The notes beneath the pieces are model-generated. The model saw only the letters and a list, made by a program, of their open reading frames with translations, searched no databases and was not told the DNA's origin. 6,848 nt of DNA, taken from an uncultured Solirubrobacterales bacterium (lineage in GTDB: Bacteria > Actinomycetota > Thermoleophilia > Solirubrobacterales > Solirubrobacteraceae). The stretch is taken from the NCBI GenBank assembly GCA_903830015.1, contig CAIKSH010000051.1, forward strand, positions 1-6,848. The letters run 5' to 3'. Numbering within the stretch: position 1 is the first letter of the stretch; the number at the start of each line of letters is the position of its first letter. This document shows positions 1 to 6,848 of the stretch, one piece after another. A program made the position numbers and the translations under genes.

Positions 1-1760
1 CGAGCGTCGAGCGCGGGGCGCAGGGCCTGGACCTCTCCCTGATCACCGACGGCCTGCGGGCCGAGCGCGAGCAGGGCATCACGATCGACGTGGCCTATCG
101 GTACTTCTCCACGCCGGAGCGCTCCTTCATCGTCGCCGACGCCCCAGGGCACGTCTCCTACACGCGCAACATGGTCACCGGCGCCTCGAACAGCGACGTC
201 GCCCTGCTGCTCGTGGAGGCGCCGACCGGCGCGGTCGAGCAGTTTCACCGCCATGCGGCAATCGTCTCGATGCTGCGGATCCCGCACCTGGTGGTGGCGG
301 TCAACAAGATGGATCTCGTCGGCTTTGCCCGCGAGCGCTTCGAGGCCGTGGTCGCCGAGCTCTCGCCGTGGCTGGAGAAGCTGGAGATCCCCGAGGCGAC
401 CTTCATCCCGATCGACGCCCTGGGCGGCGCGAACGTGGTCGACCGCTCCGACGACCTCGGGTGGTTCTCCGGCCCGACGCTGCTCCACCACCTGGAGAAC
501 GTCGCCGTCGCCGCCGACCGGAACTTCGCCGACTACCGCTTCCCCGTCCAGGGCGTGATCCGCGGAGGCGGGGGGACACAGGCGAGCGCCCGGTCGCTGT
601 CCGGCCAGGTGGCGGCGGGCATCATGCGTCCCGGCGACGACGTGGTAATCCTTCCCTCCGGCGAGCGCTCGTCGATCGCCTCGATCGAGACCCTCGAAGG
701 CGAAATCGACGAGGCGTGGCCCCCGATGGCGGTCGCCGTGCGGCTGGCCGACGAGATCGACGTGGGCCGCGGGGACATGCTCTGCCAGCCCGGCAACCGC
801 GCGACGGTGACCGACGATCTGCGGGCCCGGCTCTGCTGGATGTCCGAAGAGCCGCTGCGACCGGGCGCCCGCCTGCTCCTCAAGCACACTACGAAGACCG
901 TGCCGGCGACGGTCACCGGCCTGGTCCACCGCATCGACGTCGGAACGCTGGAGAACGTTGAGGGGCCTGCAAGCCTCGAACTCAACGATCTGGGCGTGGT
1001 GGAGCTGGCCTGCGCCTCCCCGGTGAGCGTCGACCCCTACCGGGTGAACCGCCGGACCGGCGCCTTCATCCTCATCGACGAGGCGAGCGGGGACACCGTC
1101 GGCGCCGGGATGGTCATCGAGGCCGGCGCCGACGACCTGCGCCGCGCCGGCGGGGCGACCAACGTGGTCTGGCAGGAGCCCCGCGTCACCCGCGAGCAGC
1201 GGATCGAGCGTCTGGGCCACGCCGGCGCGACGGTCTGGCTGACCGGGCTGCCCGGCTCGGGCAAGACCACGATCGCCGCCGCGGTAGAGGAGCGCCTCGT
1301 CGCCTCCGGGCGCCCGGCCTACCTGCTCGACGGCGACAACCTGCGTCACGGGCTCAATCGCGACCTGGGCTTCAGCGATACCGAGCGGGCCGAGAACGTC
1401 CGGCGCACGGCCGAGGTGGCCCGCCTCTTTGCCGACGCAGGGTTCGTGGTGCTGGCCAGCTTCGTCTCGCCGGACGCCGAGAGCCGCCGCGTGGCCCGGG
1501 AGATCCACGAGGAGCACGGGCTGCCGTTCATCGAGGTGTTCGTCGACGCCCCGGTCGAGCTCTGCGAGGAGCGCGACCCGAAGGGCCATTACGCCCGCGC
1601 CCGGGCCGGGGAGATCACCGGCTTCACCGGGGTCGACGCGCCCTACGAGCCGCCGGCCGACCCGGAGCTGCGACTGCCCACCGGCGAGCTTGGGCCGGCC
1701 GAAGCGGCCGCCGAGCTCGAGGGGCTGATCGCCGCGCTGGCGCCCGACCCGCGCGCCTAG
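1..1760 (+). CDS. cysNC: Bifunctional sulfate adenylyltransferase subunit 1 / APS kinase (CysN-CysC), 5'-truncated by window edge
   Basis: The CysN half is the GTPase subunit of ATP sulfurylase, which pairs with CysD to make APS. The CysC half phosphorylates APS at the 3' position to give PAPS for sulfate assimilation and sulfation. The frame is open to the left edge, giving 585 visible residues (first full codon at base 3). The GTG at base 90 is internal, because the conserved CysN stretch lies upstream of it, including switch I GITID (visible residues 25-29). The P-loop of CysN and roughly 40 residues lie off-window. Visible G-motifs are DAPGH (46-50) and NKMD (101-104). EF-Tu-like domains II and III follow (about 180-270 and 275-375). 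CysC begins near 398 with P-loop GLPGSGKTT (415-423), then [10 protein letters not shown], the FVSP serine and the RARAGEI..FTG..APYE signature. Oddities: the G5 motif reads DALGG where SAL is usual, CysC has SPDA where SPYR/SPYT is typical, and KGHY replaces KGLY. A CysD gene would be expected just upstream. Confidence 0.95.
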   Translation, partial: SVERGAQGLDLSLITDGLRAEREQGITIDVAYRYFSTPERSFIVADAPGHVSYTRNMVTGASNSDVALLLVEAPTGAVEQFHRHAAIVSMLRIPHLVVAVNKMDLVGFARERFEAVVAELSPWLEKLEIPEATFIPIDALGGANVVDRSDDLGWFSGPTLLHHLENVAVAADRNFADYRFPVQGVIRGGGGTQASARSLSGQVAAGIMRPGDDVVILPSGERSSIASIETLEGEIDEAWPPMAVAVRLADEIDVGRGDMLCQPGNRATVTDDLRARLCWMSEEPLRPGARLLLKHTTKTVPATVTGLVHRIDVGTLENVEGPASLELNDLGVVELACASPVSVDPYRVNRRTGAFILIDEASGDTVGAGMVIEAGADDLRRAGGATNVVWQEPRVTREQRIERLGHAGATVWLTGLPGSGKTTIAAAVEERLVASGRPAYLLDGDNLRHGLNRDLGFSDTERAENVRRTAEVARLFADAGFVVLASFVSPDAESRRVAREIHEEHGLPFIEVFVDAPVELCEERDPKGHYARARAGEITGFTGVDAPYEPPADPELRLPTGELGPAEAAAELEGLIAALAPDPRA

Positions 1761-3586
1761 TCGCCGGACTCGGCGTCCCCGAAGACCTGGTAGCGGCCCA
1801 GGTCCCCGAGGCGGGTGTTGATGATCGCTTCGGCGACGACCATGCTGGCCGGGTCGGCGGCGACCCCTTCGAGGAACGAGTCACGGCCCAGAACCATTAC
1901 CACTCCGTCGCTGCTGGCCTTGACGGTCGCGGTGCGCTCGGTGTCGCGGAGCATGGCGATCTCCCCGAACGATTCCCCGGGGCCCATGGTGCGCACGCTC
2001 TTGTCGTCCACGAGGGTGTCGAACTCGCCCTCGACGATCAGGAAGAACTCGTCGCCGCTCTCACCCTGCTTGACGAGCGTCTCCCCGGACTTGACCTTGC
2101 GCTCCTCCATGCGGGCGGCCAGGTCCTCCTGGACGTCGTCGTCCAGCGGGGCGAAGATCGGCACGCGGCGGACGAGGTCGAGCCGGCTGACCCCACCGGC
2201 CAGCGCCTTCTCGGTGGCCTCGAAGCCGCGCACGAACGAGTCGAGGCTCTTCATGACGCCCTGGTCGGCGGCCAGCCCGATCGAGACCACGCCGCCCACG
2301 GAGACCGCGTTGAGGTGGAGGGCAAGGCCGGCGCTCGGGAGCGAGAAGCTGTGGAAGGAGGAGGTCGGGGCGCCCAGGACGTAGAGCTTGATCGGGGGGC
2401 CGGGAAGGTTGTGGATCACCACGTTGGCCTGGCCGCGGCCGGTAACCAGCCGCATGGCCCGCTCCTTGATCGGGGCCGGGGCCTCACGGGCGACCTTGCG
2501 CACGGCCATGATGTGCTCGGGCTCGTCGGCGGCCTTGATCGCCTCGGTCGTCTCGCGCACCACCCGAACGCGGCGGACCGGGTCCTCGATATCCATCGGC
2601 AGGGGAACGACCATCGGGGCCACGCCCGGGTTGCCGCCCTCCCCCTCCTTGCGGTCCTTCTTGAGGTTTACGGGAACCCTCACGCGCAGGTCCTCGAGAG
2701 GGTGGCCGTTCTCCACCAGCCACTGCCGCAGGCCACCGGCCACGAGGCCGAGGATCACGTCGTTCATCGTCGCTCCGCTTCCCAGGCCGCGTCCGAGCAG
2801 CTTGAGCCGCTCGAGTGGGTATTCGAGCGTGTGGAGCTCCAGCGGCGAGCCGCTGCCGACGGCCAGCGGGCTCGGCGGCACCTCCTCGCGGCTCTTCTTC
2901 AGCAGGTAGGTGCCGACTTCGGCGGCGTTCTCGGCGGCCTCGCGGATCTCGGCGGGGTTGGTGATGATGGCGGCGGCGCGCTCGAGGATCGTCCCGGACT
3001 CCTCGTCCTCGTCCCCGTCTCCCGGGCCGGCGGCCGCCTTGACCTCGGCGGAGGTGGGCAGTGGGCTCGGCTCCCAGGGAGCGGGATCTTCCCGCTGGGG
3101 TTCCTCGGTGACGTCGAAGAGCAGCATGGCGAAGAGGGCGATCGAGCCCAGGCCGTCGGCCAGCGCGTGGCCCGACTTGACCATCAGCGCGGCGCCGTCA
3201 TCGGTGGGCACGTACTGGACCCTCCAGAGCGGCTTGCCCTCGTCGATCGGCGTGGTCATCCACTCGGTGAGCAGCACGTCGAGCCCGTGGCGGTCAACCG
3301 GCCCGTCCGTGTTGGCCTCGACTACGTGGTAGTCGAGGTCGAAGTCCTGCGTGTCGGCCCACACAGGAAGCCCGGAGGCGCCTTCGGGCAGGTACGGGAA
3401 CTGTCGGAAGCGGGGGGAGCGCCCCACGCGCTCGGCCACCAGCTCTCTAACCTCCTCGTAGGAGGGGGCGGTGCCGTCGGCCCTCGGGCCCAGGCGGCAC
3501 AGGCCGATGACCAGGTGACGGATGCCGCCGCCGAGCATCGCGGCGTCGGCCGGTCCGAGGCGCTCGAGCTTTGCGTCGTCGCTCAT
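1757..3586 (-). CDS. WS/DGAT-family O-acyltransferase with C-terminal cyclic-nucleotide-binding domain
   Basis: The protein has 609 residues from ATG 3586. Residues 1-465 match the wax ester synthase/acyl-CoA:diacylglycerol acyltransferase family, which esterifies acyl-CoA to diacylglycerol or fatty alcohol to make storage lipid, typically at the inner membrane and lipid bodies. Visible signatures are an N-terminal [12 protein letters not shown] (119-121), the catalytic HxxxDG (His140, Asp144, Gly145), MNDVILG (Asn275-Asp276), the VPVNL strand (304-308), and NLPGPP (393-398) near the end. The usual HHxxxDG has Gly139 in place of its first His. An acidic, low-complexity stretch (about 186-197) lies after the active-site region. 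Residues 467-585 form a cNBD whose phosphate-binding cassette (F540-G541-E542 ... R551-T552-A553) looks intact, so it may bind cAMP or cGMP and gate activity. A TTG nine bases upstream (3595) is in frame, but ATG 3586 fits the family N-terminus and the candidate promoter. The gene is divergent from the cNBD-patatin gene and convergent with cysNC. Substrate and ligand cannot be decided from sequence. Confidence 0.93.
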   Translation of the reverse strand: MSDDAKLERLGPADAAMLGGGIRHLVIGLCRLGPRADGTAPSYEEVRELVAERVGRSPRFRQFPYLPEGASGLPVWADTQDFDLDYHVVEANTDGPVDRHGLDVLLTEWMTTPIDEGKPLWRVQYVPTDDGAALMVKSGHALADGLGSIALFAMLLFDVTEEPQREDPAPWEPSPLPTSAEVKAAAGPGDGDEDEESGTILERAAAIITNPAEIREAAENAAEVGTYLLKKSREEVPPSPLAVGSGSPLELHTLEYPLERLKLLGRGLGSGATMNDVILGLVAGGLRQWLVENGHPLEDLRVRVPVNLKKDRKEGEGGNPGVAPMVVPLPMDIEDPVRRVRVVRETTEAIKAADEPEHIMAVRKVAREAPAPIKERAMRLVTGRGQANVVIHNLPGPPIKLYVLGAPTSSFHSFSLPSAGLALHLNAVSVGGVVSIGLAADQGVMKSLDSFVRGFEATEKALAGGVSRLDLVRRVPIFAPLDDDVQEDLAARMEERKVKSGETLVKQGESGDEFFLIVEGEFDTLVDDKSVRTMGPGESFGEIAMLRDTERTATVKASSDGVVMVLGRDSFLEGVAADPASMVVAEAIINTRLGDLGRYQVFGDAESGD

Positions 3587-3594
3587 GGCCCGCA

Positions 3595-3600
3595 AATCTA
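3595..3600 (-). promoter_or_regulatory. Candidate -10 hexamer for the WS/DGAT-cNBD gene
   Basis: Read on the minus strand this is TAGATT, which fits the TANNNT pattern of actinobacterial -10 elements. It ends 8 bases before ATG 3586, so transcription would start at or within a base or two of the ATG, giving a leaderless or nearly leaderless mRNA. In agreement, no purine-rich Shine-Dalgarno sequence precedes the ATG. No TTGACA-like -35 is visible at 16-19 bases upstream. If this is the promoter, the in-frame TTG at 3595-3593 cannot be the start, because it lies before the transcription start. A six-base match is weak evidence on its own. Confidence 0.3.
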
Positions 3601-3629
3601 CAATGCCCCCGGCGCACGCTGCCGGCCCG

Positions 3630-3635
3630 TAGACT
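3630..3635 (+). promoter_or_regulatory. Candidate -10 hexamer for the cNBD-patatin gene
   Basis: TAGACT fits TANNNT and lies 12 bases before ATG 3648. Transcription would begin only about 5 bases before the ATG. The intervening bases are pyrimidine-rich and contain no Shine-Dalgarno, consistent with leaderless-type initiation. Its first three bases also form an in-frame TAG stop for the patatin frame, so that protein cannot start upstream of 3648. No good -35 is visible. The hexamer resembles the oppositely oriented one at 3595-3600 (both TAGAYT), and the two lie within a 61-base gap, so regulators bound here could affect both genes. Confidence 0.28.
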
Positions 3636-3647
3636 CCCCCGTTCCCA

Positions 3648-5372
3648 ATGAGCGCCGAGTCCCAGAAGCGTGAACTGCTCGCAGCGAGCCCACTGTTCGC
3701 CCTGTTGCCGGACGACGTACTGGCAATGATCGAGCCTCGGCTCGAGCCTTATTCGGTGGAGTCAGGGGACTGGTTGATGCGCAGGGGAGACCCCGGCGAC
3801 GCCCTGTACGTGGTCGATACGGGACGGCTCGAGGTGGTGCTTGGCGAGCACGAGGGAATCGAGCCCGAAGACGACCAGGAGGTCCGCGTCCTGCGAGTGC
3901 TGGGCCGGGGCGCCACGGTCGGGGAGCTTGCCCTGGTGACCGGCGACCCGCGTTCGGCCTCGGTCAAAGCCACCCGCGACAGCACCCTCTATCGCCTCTC
4001 GTACGACGACTTCCACTCGCTCCTGGACGACAGCCCTGCCTTCGGCCACGCCCTGGTCAAGGTGCTCGGCCGGCAGCTCCAGGCCAGCGGCGGCTTTCCC
4101 GGCGACGTGCCCGCCCCCAAGACGACCGCTTTCATCCCGCTCCAGGAGGAGATAAACCTCGAGCTCCTCGCCGACATCGTGCGGCAGGCATTCGGCCCGC
4201 TGCTTGATGTGGCGGTGCTGGACCAGCACACCGCCGAGCAGGGCTCGGCCGAGGGCTGGGGCCACGCTCTCGACGCGCTCGAGCAGGAACACGACCGCGT
4301 CCTGCTCGTGGCCCAGAGCACCGATACGCCGTGGCGGCGCTTCTGCGTCAGGCAGGCCGACCGGCTGGTCTGCGTTACCCGCCCCGAGCTGCCCCCGCAT
4401 GACAGGCCGATGCCGCGCCTGCGCGGCTGCGACCTCGTGCTCGTAGGGCCCGAGTACCCCGCAGGGATTGCCGACGCATGGATCGATCGCCTGAAGCCTC
4501 GCGCCCGCCACCGGGTCTGGACCACCCCGGAGTCGGTGAGGGTCCCCGACGCCGTGCGTGCCGCCCGCCGCCTGGCCGGGCGCTCGCTCGGGCTCGTGCT
4601 CGGGGGCGGCGGGGCCCGCGGCTACGCCCACCTGGGAGTGCTCGAGGTGCTGGAGGAGAACGGAATTCCCGTGGACAGGGTCGGCGGGACGAGCATGGGT
4701 GGAATCATCGCCTCGCTTTACGCCTACGGGTTGAACGCCGAGCAGAGGCGCCACGCCGCCGCGGCGATCTTCTCGCCCCGCGTGCGCCACCGCTACCAGG
4801 TCCCCCCGCGGAGCGCGCTCGCTCGCACCGACGGGGCGGAGGAGCTCCTCGGGAAGGTCTTCGGGGACGCGATGATCGAAACCCTCCCGATCGACCTCTA
4901 TACCGTTGCCGCCGACATGGTCGACGCCGAGATGGTCGTGCAGCGCCGCGGCCGCGTCGCCGATGCTGCAATGTCCACGGCCAGGATCCCGGCGATGCTC
5001 CCGCCTGGGCGCTCGGACGGCATGCTGCTCGTCGACGGAGGCCTGATCCGGAACCTTCCGGTGGGCGTGATGGCCGATATGGAAGAGGGACCGGTAGTCG
5101 CCATCGATGTCGGGGGGCGGTTCGAACCGGAGATAGAAGACGACGGGCTCCCCGGCTTGCCGGGAGTGGGCGAGACGCTGATGCGCTCGGTCCTCCTGGG
5201 CTCTGCGGCGTCCGGGGACAAGGTTGTCGGGCGCGCCGACCTGCTGATTGAGCCCGAGGTTTCCAGCATCAAGATGCTCGCTTTTCACGAGATCGACAAG
5301 GCGGTCGAGATCGGGCGCCGGGCCGCCGAGGAGAACCTCGACGCGATCAGGGAGCTGGTCGCTCACCAATAA
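3648..5372 (+). CDS. Patatin/NTE-type phospholipase with N-terminal cyclic-nucleotide-binding domain
   Basis: The protein has 574 residues. Residues about 12-145 form a cNBD; its phosphate-binding cassette keeps G92-E93-L-A-L and P101-R102-S103-A104. An acidic loop insertion (about 66-78) separates two of its strands. Residues about 155-300 are the linker domain usual in neuropathy-target-esterase-like proteins, ending in the basic RAARRLAGRSLGLVL lead-in. Residues about 313-500 form the patatin lipase core: oxyanion-hole glycines GGGGARG (319-325), nucleophile Ser349 in GTSMG, and the dyad Asp463 in DGG. All catalytic residues are present, so it should be an active serine lipid acyl hydrolase (phospholipase or lysophospholipase, possibly neutral lipid). 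The architecture resembles mycobacterial cNBD-patatin proteins of the Rv2565 type. There is no signal peptide or clear membrane segment. The start at 3648 is forced by an in-frame TAG at 3630. The gene is divergent from the cNBD-bearing acyltransferase, suggesting opposed or coordinated roles in lipid turnover. The ligand is unknown. Confidence 0.95.
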   Translation: MSAESQKRELLAASPLFALLPDDVLAMIEPRLEPYSVESGDWLMRRGDPGDALYVVDTGRLEVVLGEHEGIEPEDDQEVRVLRVLGRGATVGELALVTGDPRSASVKATRDSTLYRLSYDDFHSLLDDSPAFGHALVKVLGRQLQASGGFPGDVPAPKTTAFIPLQEEINLELLADIVRQAFGPLLDVAVLDQHTAEQGSAEGWGHALDALEQEHDRVLLVAQSTDTPWRRFCVRQADRLVCVTRPELPPHDRPMPRLRGCDLVLVGPEYPAGIADAWIDRLKPRARHRVWTTPESVRVPDAVRAARRLAGRSLGLVLGGGGARGYAHLGVLEVLEENGIPVDRVGGTSMGGIIASLYAYGLNAEQRRHAAAAIFSPRVRHRYQVPPRSALARTDGAEELLGKVFGDAMIETLPIDLYTVAADMVDAEMVVQRRGRVADAAMSTARIPAMLPPGRSDGMLLVDGGLIRNLPVGVMADMEEGPVVAIDVGGRFEPEIEDDGLPGLPGVGETLMRSVLLGSAASGDKVVGRADLLIEPEVSSIKMLAFHEIDKAVEIGRRAAEENLDAIRELVAHQ

Positions 5373-6848
5373 GGCGAAGCAGGGCCTGCGGGACCTCCTC
5401 GTTGGCATCCGGACCCTTCATGAAGAAGGCGTCGGAGCCGGCCTCGCGGGCCATCCCGAAGAGTTCGTTTCCTCCCGAGGCCGACCAGACCACCACCGGG
5501 GTGCCGGCCAGCGACGAGTCGGCCCGCATGGCCCGGACCAGTTCGAATCCGTCCATCCCGGGCATCTCGAAGTCGGTAAGGACGGCGTCGATTCCGCCGC
5601 CCTGGAGCCGGGCGAGGGCCACGGCCCCATCGGGTGCGGTCTCAACCAGGTAGCCGGCGGCGACGAGAAGCCGTCGTCCGCGCTCGAGCTGGGTCTCGGA
5701 GTCGTCGACCAGAAGAACTCGCGGCGGCGGCGGAAGCTCCGCCACGAGGGCCCGGGCATCGATTATCCGGAGCACCTCGCCGTCGGGCAGGATCGCCGCG
5801 CTGCGAACCATCTCCACCTCGGGCAGCGGGGCGGGGAGGGGCATCGTGTTGAGTCGCAGCACCGAGCGGACCGACTCGACCGGTAGCGCAATGCGCCGCA
5901 TCTCGTGAGCGACGACGATGGCGAAGGCAGGCTTCCCGTGGCCTTCGGGGGCAAGCGAGCCCATCGTCTCCTCGCCGGCCAGCGGCACGCGGCGGCTCTC
6001 GACCTGCAGCTCCTGGGCGCCGTCTTCCTCCAGGCGGACGATCCGGTCGGCATCGGAGAGGGCGATCCCCAGTGGGTAGCCGCCGAGCTCGGCGATGATG
6101 CATTCCGTAGCGGCGATAGCCAGTGGCGCGTGGAGGGTGACCGCGGTGCCCGAGCCCGGGACGCTGGTTATGTCGACGCTGCCCTGCAGGGCCGCGAGCC
6201 CCTCGAATACGGCGTCGAGGCCAACGCCGCGCCCGGAGATTTCGCTGACCGTCTCGCGCGTGCTGAATGCCGGGCGCAGCACGAAGCGGATGATCTCCCC
6301 GTAATCCATCTGGGCCGCTTCGGCCGCGTCGACCAGGCCGGCCTGGACCGCCTTGGCGCGGACGGCGTCGCCGTCGATTCCGGAGCCGTCGTCCGCTACC
6401 TCGATTGCGAGCTGTGAGCCGCCGGCGCGAGCAGTCACCGAGAGGGTCCCGGTCTCCGGTTTCCCCGCCGCCGCACGCATGGCCGGTGCTTCGATGCCGT
6501 GGTCGATCGCGTTGCGCACGAGGTGAACGAGGGCGGGGCGAACCACCTCGAGAACCGCGCGGTCAACGTCGATCTCTCCGCCCGAGACCTTCAGCTCCAC
6601 GTCGCGCCCGAGGTCACGGGCCAGGTCGCGAACGGCGCGGGGGAGCGGGTCGAAGGCCAGCGACAGGGGCACCGTGCGGGCCTGGTTTACGTCGTCGGAG
6701 AGTTCCCGGGCTGCCCGCTGGAGCTGGCTCAGGGGTCCCTGTGTCACCTCGCGTATGGCGCCGGCACGGGCGTCATGTTCGTGCGCGGCCAGGTCGGCGG
6801 CCTCGGCCTCACCGGTTATTACACCGGTGGCGTGCTCGACGCTGACCC
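5347..6848 (-). CDS. Hybrid CheA-type chemosensory histidine kinase with C-terminal receiver domain, 5'-truncated by window edge
   Basis: The frame is open to the right edge, giving 499 visible residues. The GTG at 6747 is internal, since CheA dimerization-helix sequence continues upstream of it. In visible numbering: dimerization helices to about 65; HATPase_c about 80-243 with N-box HLVRNAIDHG (around 108-117), G1 DDGSGID (152-158), the FSTRE loop (194-198) and G2 GRGVGLD (205-211); CheW-like coupling domain about 244-372; receiver about 376-495. The receiver carries the acidic pair Asp381-Asp382, phospho-acceptor Asp425 in LTDFEMPG, Ser455 as the switch hydroxyl and Lys477, which is followed by Gly-Pro rather than Pro. 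The CheA role is to phosphorylate response regulators under control of chemoreceptors bound through CheW; a fused receiver often acts as a phosphate sink or internal output, as in FrzE-like kinases. The HPt domain with the phosphorylated His would be off-window. The output (motility, pili or other) cannot be told from this fragment. Confidence 0.93.
   Translation of the reverse strand, partial: VSVEHATGVITGEAEAADLAAHEHDARAGAIREVTQGPLSQLQRAARELSDDVNQARTVPLSLAFDPLPRAVRDLARDLGRDVELKVSGGEIDVDRAVLEVVRPALVHLVRNAIDHGIEAPAMRAAAGKPETGTLSVTARAGGSQLAIEVADDGSGIDGDAVRAKAVQAGLVDAAEAAQMDYGEIIRFVLRPAFSTRETVSEISGRGVGLDAVFEGLAALQGSVDITSVPGSGTAVTLHAPLAIAATECIIAELGGYPLGIALSDADRIVRLEEDGAQELQVESRRVPLAGEETMGSLAPEGHGKPAFAIVVAHEMRRIALPVESVRSVLRLNTMPLPAPLPEVEMVRSAAILPDGEVLRIIDARALVAELPPPPRVLLVDDSETQLERGRRLLVAAGYLVETAPDGAVALARLQGGGIDAVLTDFEMPGMDGFELVRAMRADSSLAGTPVVVWSASGGNELFGMAREAGSDAFFMKGPDANEEVPQALLRLIGERPAP

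Noticed and set aside
90..92. GTG as start of cysNC
   Set aside because: The frame is open upstream to the window edge and encodes conserved CysN sequence ([17 protein letters not shown]), so this Val codon is internal.
3593..3595. TTG as start of the acyltransferase
   Set aside because: It adds only Met-Arg-Ala before an ATG that fits the family N-terminus, has no Shine-Dalgarno, and overlaps the candidate -10 hexamer.
2315..3673. Long plus-strand open frame (452 codons) antisense to the acyltransferase gene
   Set aside because: It lies wholly opposite a gene with clear family motifs and runs into the patatin start. Its translation is low-complexity Gly/Ala/Arg/Val without recognisable domains, as expected for the reverse frame of high-GC coding DNA.
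3762..5408. Long minus-strand open frame (548 codons) antisense to the patatin gene
   Set aside because: It is a mirror of the patatin codons, rich in Arg, Gly, Pro and His with no domain motif. The plus-strand gene has a full set of catalytic residues.
6745..6747. GTG as start of the CheA hybrid
   Set aside because: The frame continues to the edge without a stop, and the upstream residues look like the CheA dimerization helix region; the gene is truncated by the window.
6811..6828. ACCGGT-TATTAC-ACCGGT inverted repeat that could form a 6-bp hairpin
   Set aside because: It lies within the CheA reading frame, encodes ordinary residues, lacks a T-tract, and a short GC palindrome repeated once is expected by chance in such DNA.

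Overview
The window is high-GC and almost fully coding: four genes on alternating strands with only 61 bases of intergenic sequence, and no RNA gene, mobile element, CRISPR array or long repeat that I can see. The GC content, the fused CysN-CysC, the WS/DGAT acyltransferase and the cyclic-nucleotide-gated patatin all point to an actinobacterium. A deep lineage such as Thermoleophilia (Solirubrobacterales/Gaiellales) fits, but that assignment is inference from gene content.

Layout. (1) Left edge to 1760, plus strand: bifunctional sulfate adenylyltransferase large subunit/APS kinase (CysN-CysC), missing its N-terminus. (2) 1757-3586, minus strand: wax ester synthase/diacylglycerol acyltransferase (WS/DGAT) with a cyclic-nucleotide-binding domain (cNBD) at its C-terminus. 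It shares a CTAG stop palindrome with gene 1. (3) 3587-3647: a 61-base divergent intergenic region with one weak outward-facing -10-like hexamer on each strand and no Shine-Dalgarno sequence for either gene. (4) 3648-5372, plus strand: patatin/NTE-type phospholipase with a cNBD at its N-terminus. (5) 5347 to the right edge, minus strand: C-terminal part of a hybrid CheA histidine kinase carrying a receiver domain. It overlaps gene 4 tail-to-tail by 26 bp.

How they may work together. Genes 2 and 4 are the main point of interest. They are divergent neighbours; one enzyme is predicted to esterify fatty acyl groups into storage lipid (triacylglycerol or wax ester), the other to release acyl groups from lipid. 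Each is fused to its own cNBD, and both cNBDs keep the Gly-Glu and Arg-Thr/Ser-Ala residues of the phosphate-binding cassette. A plausible reading is a lipid synthesis/turnover pair set post-translationally by a cyclic nucleotide and transcribed from one shared divergent region. The sulfate-assimilation gene and the chemosensory kinase show no evident functional tie to this pair.
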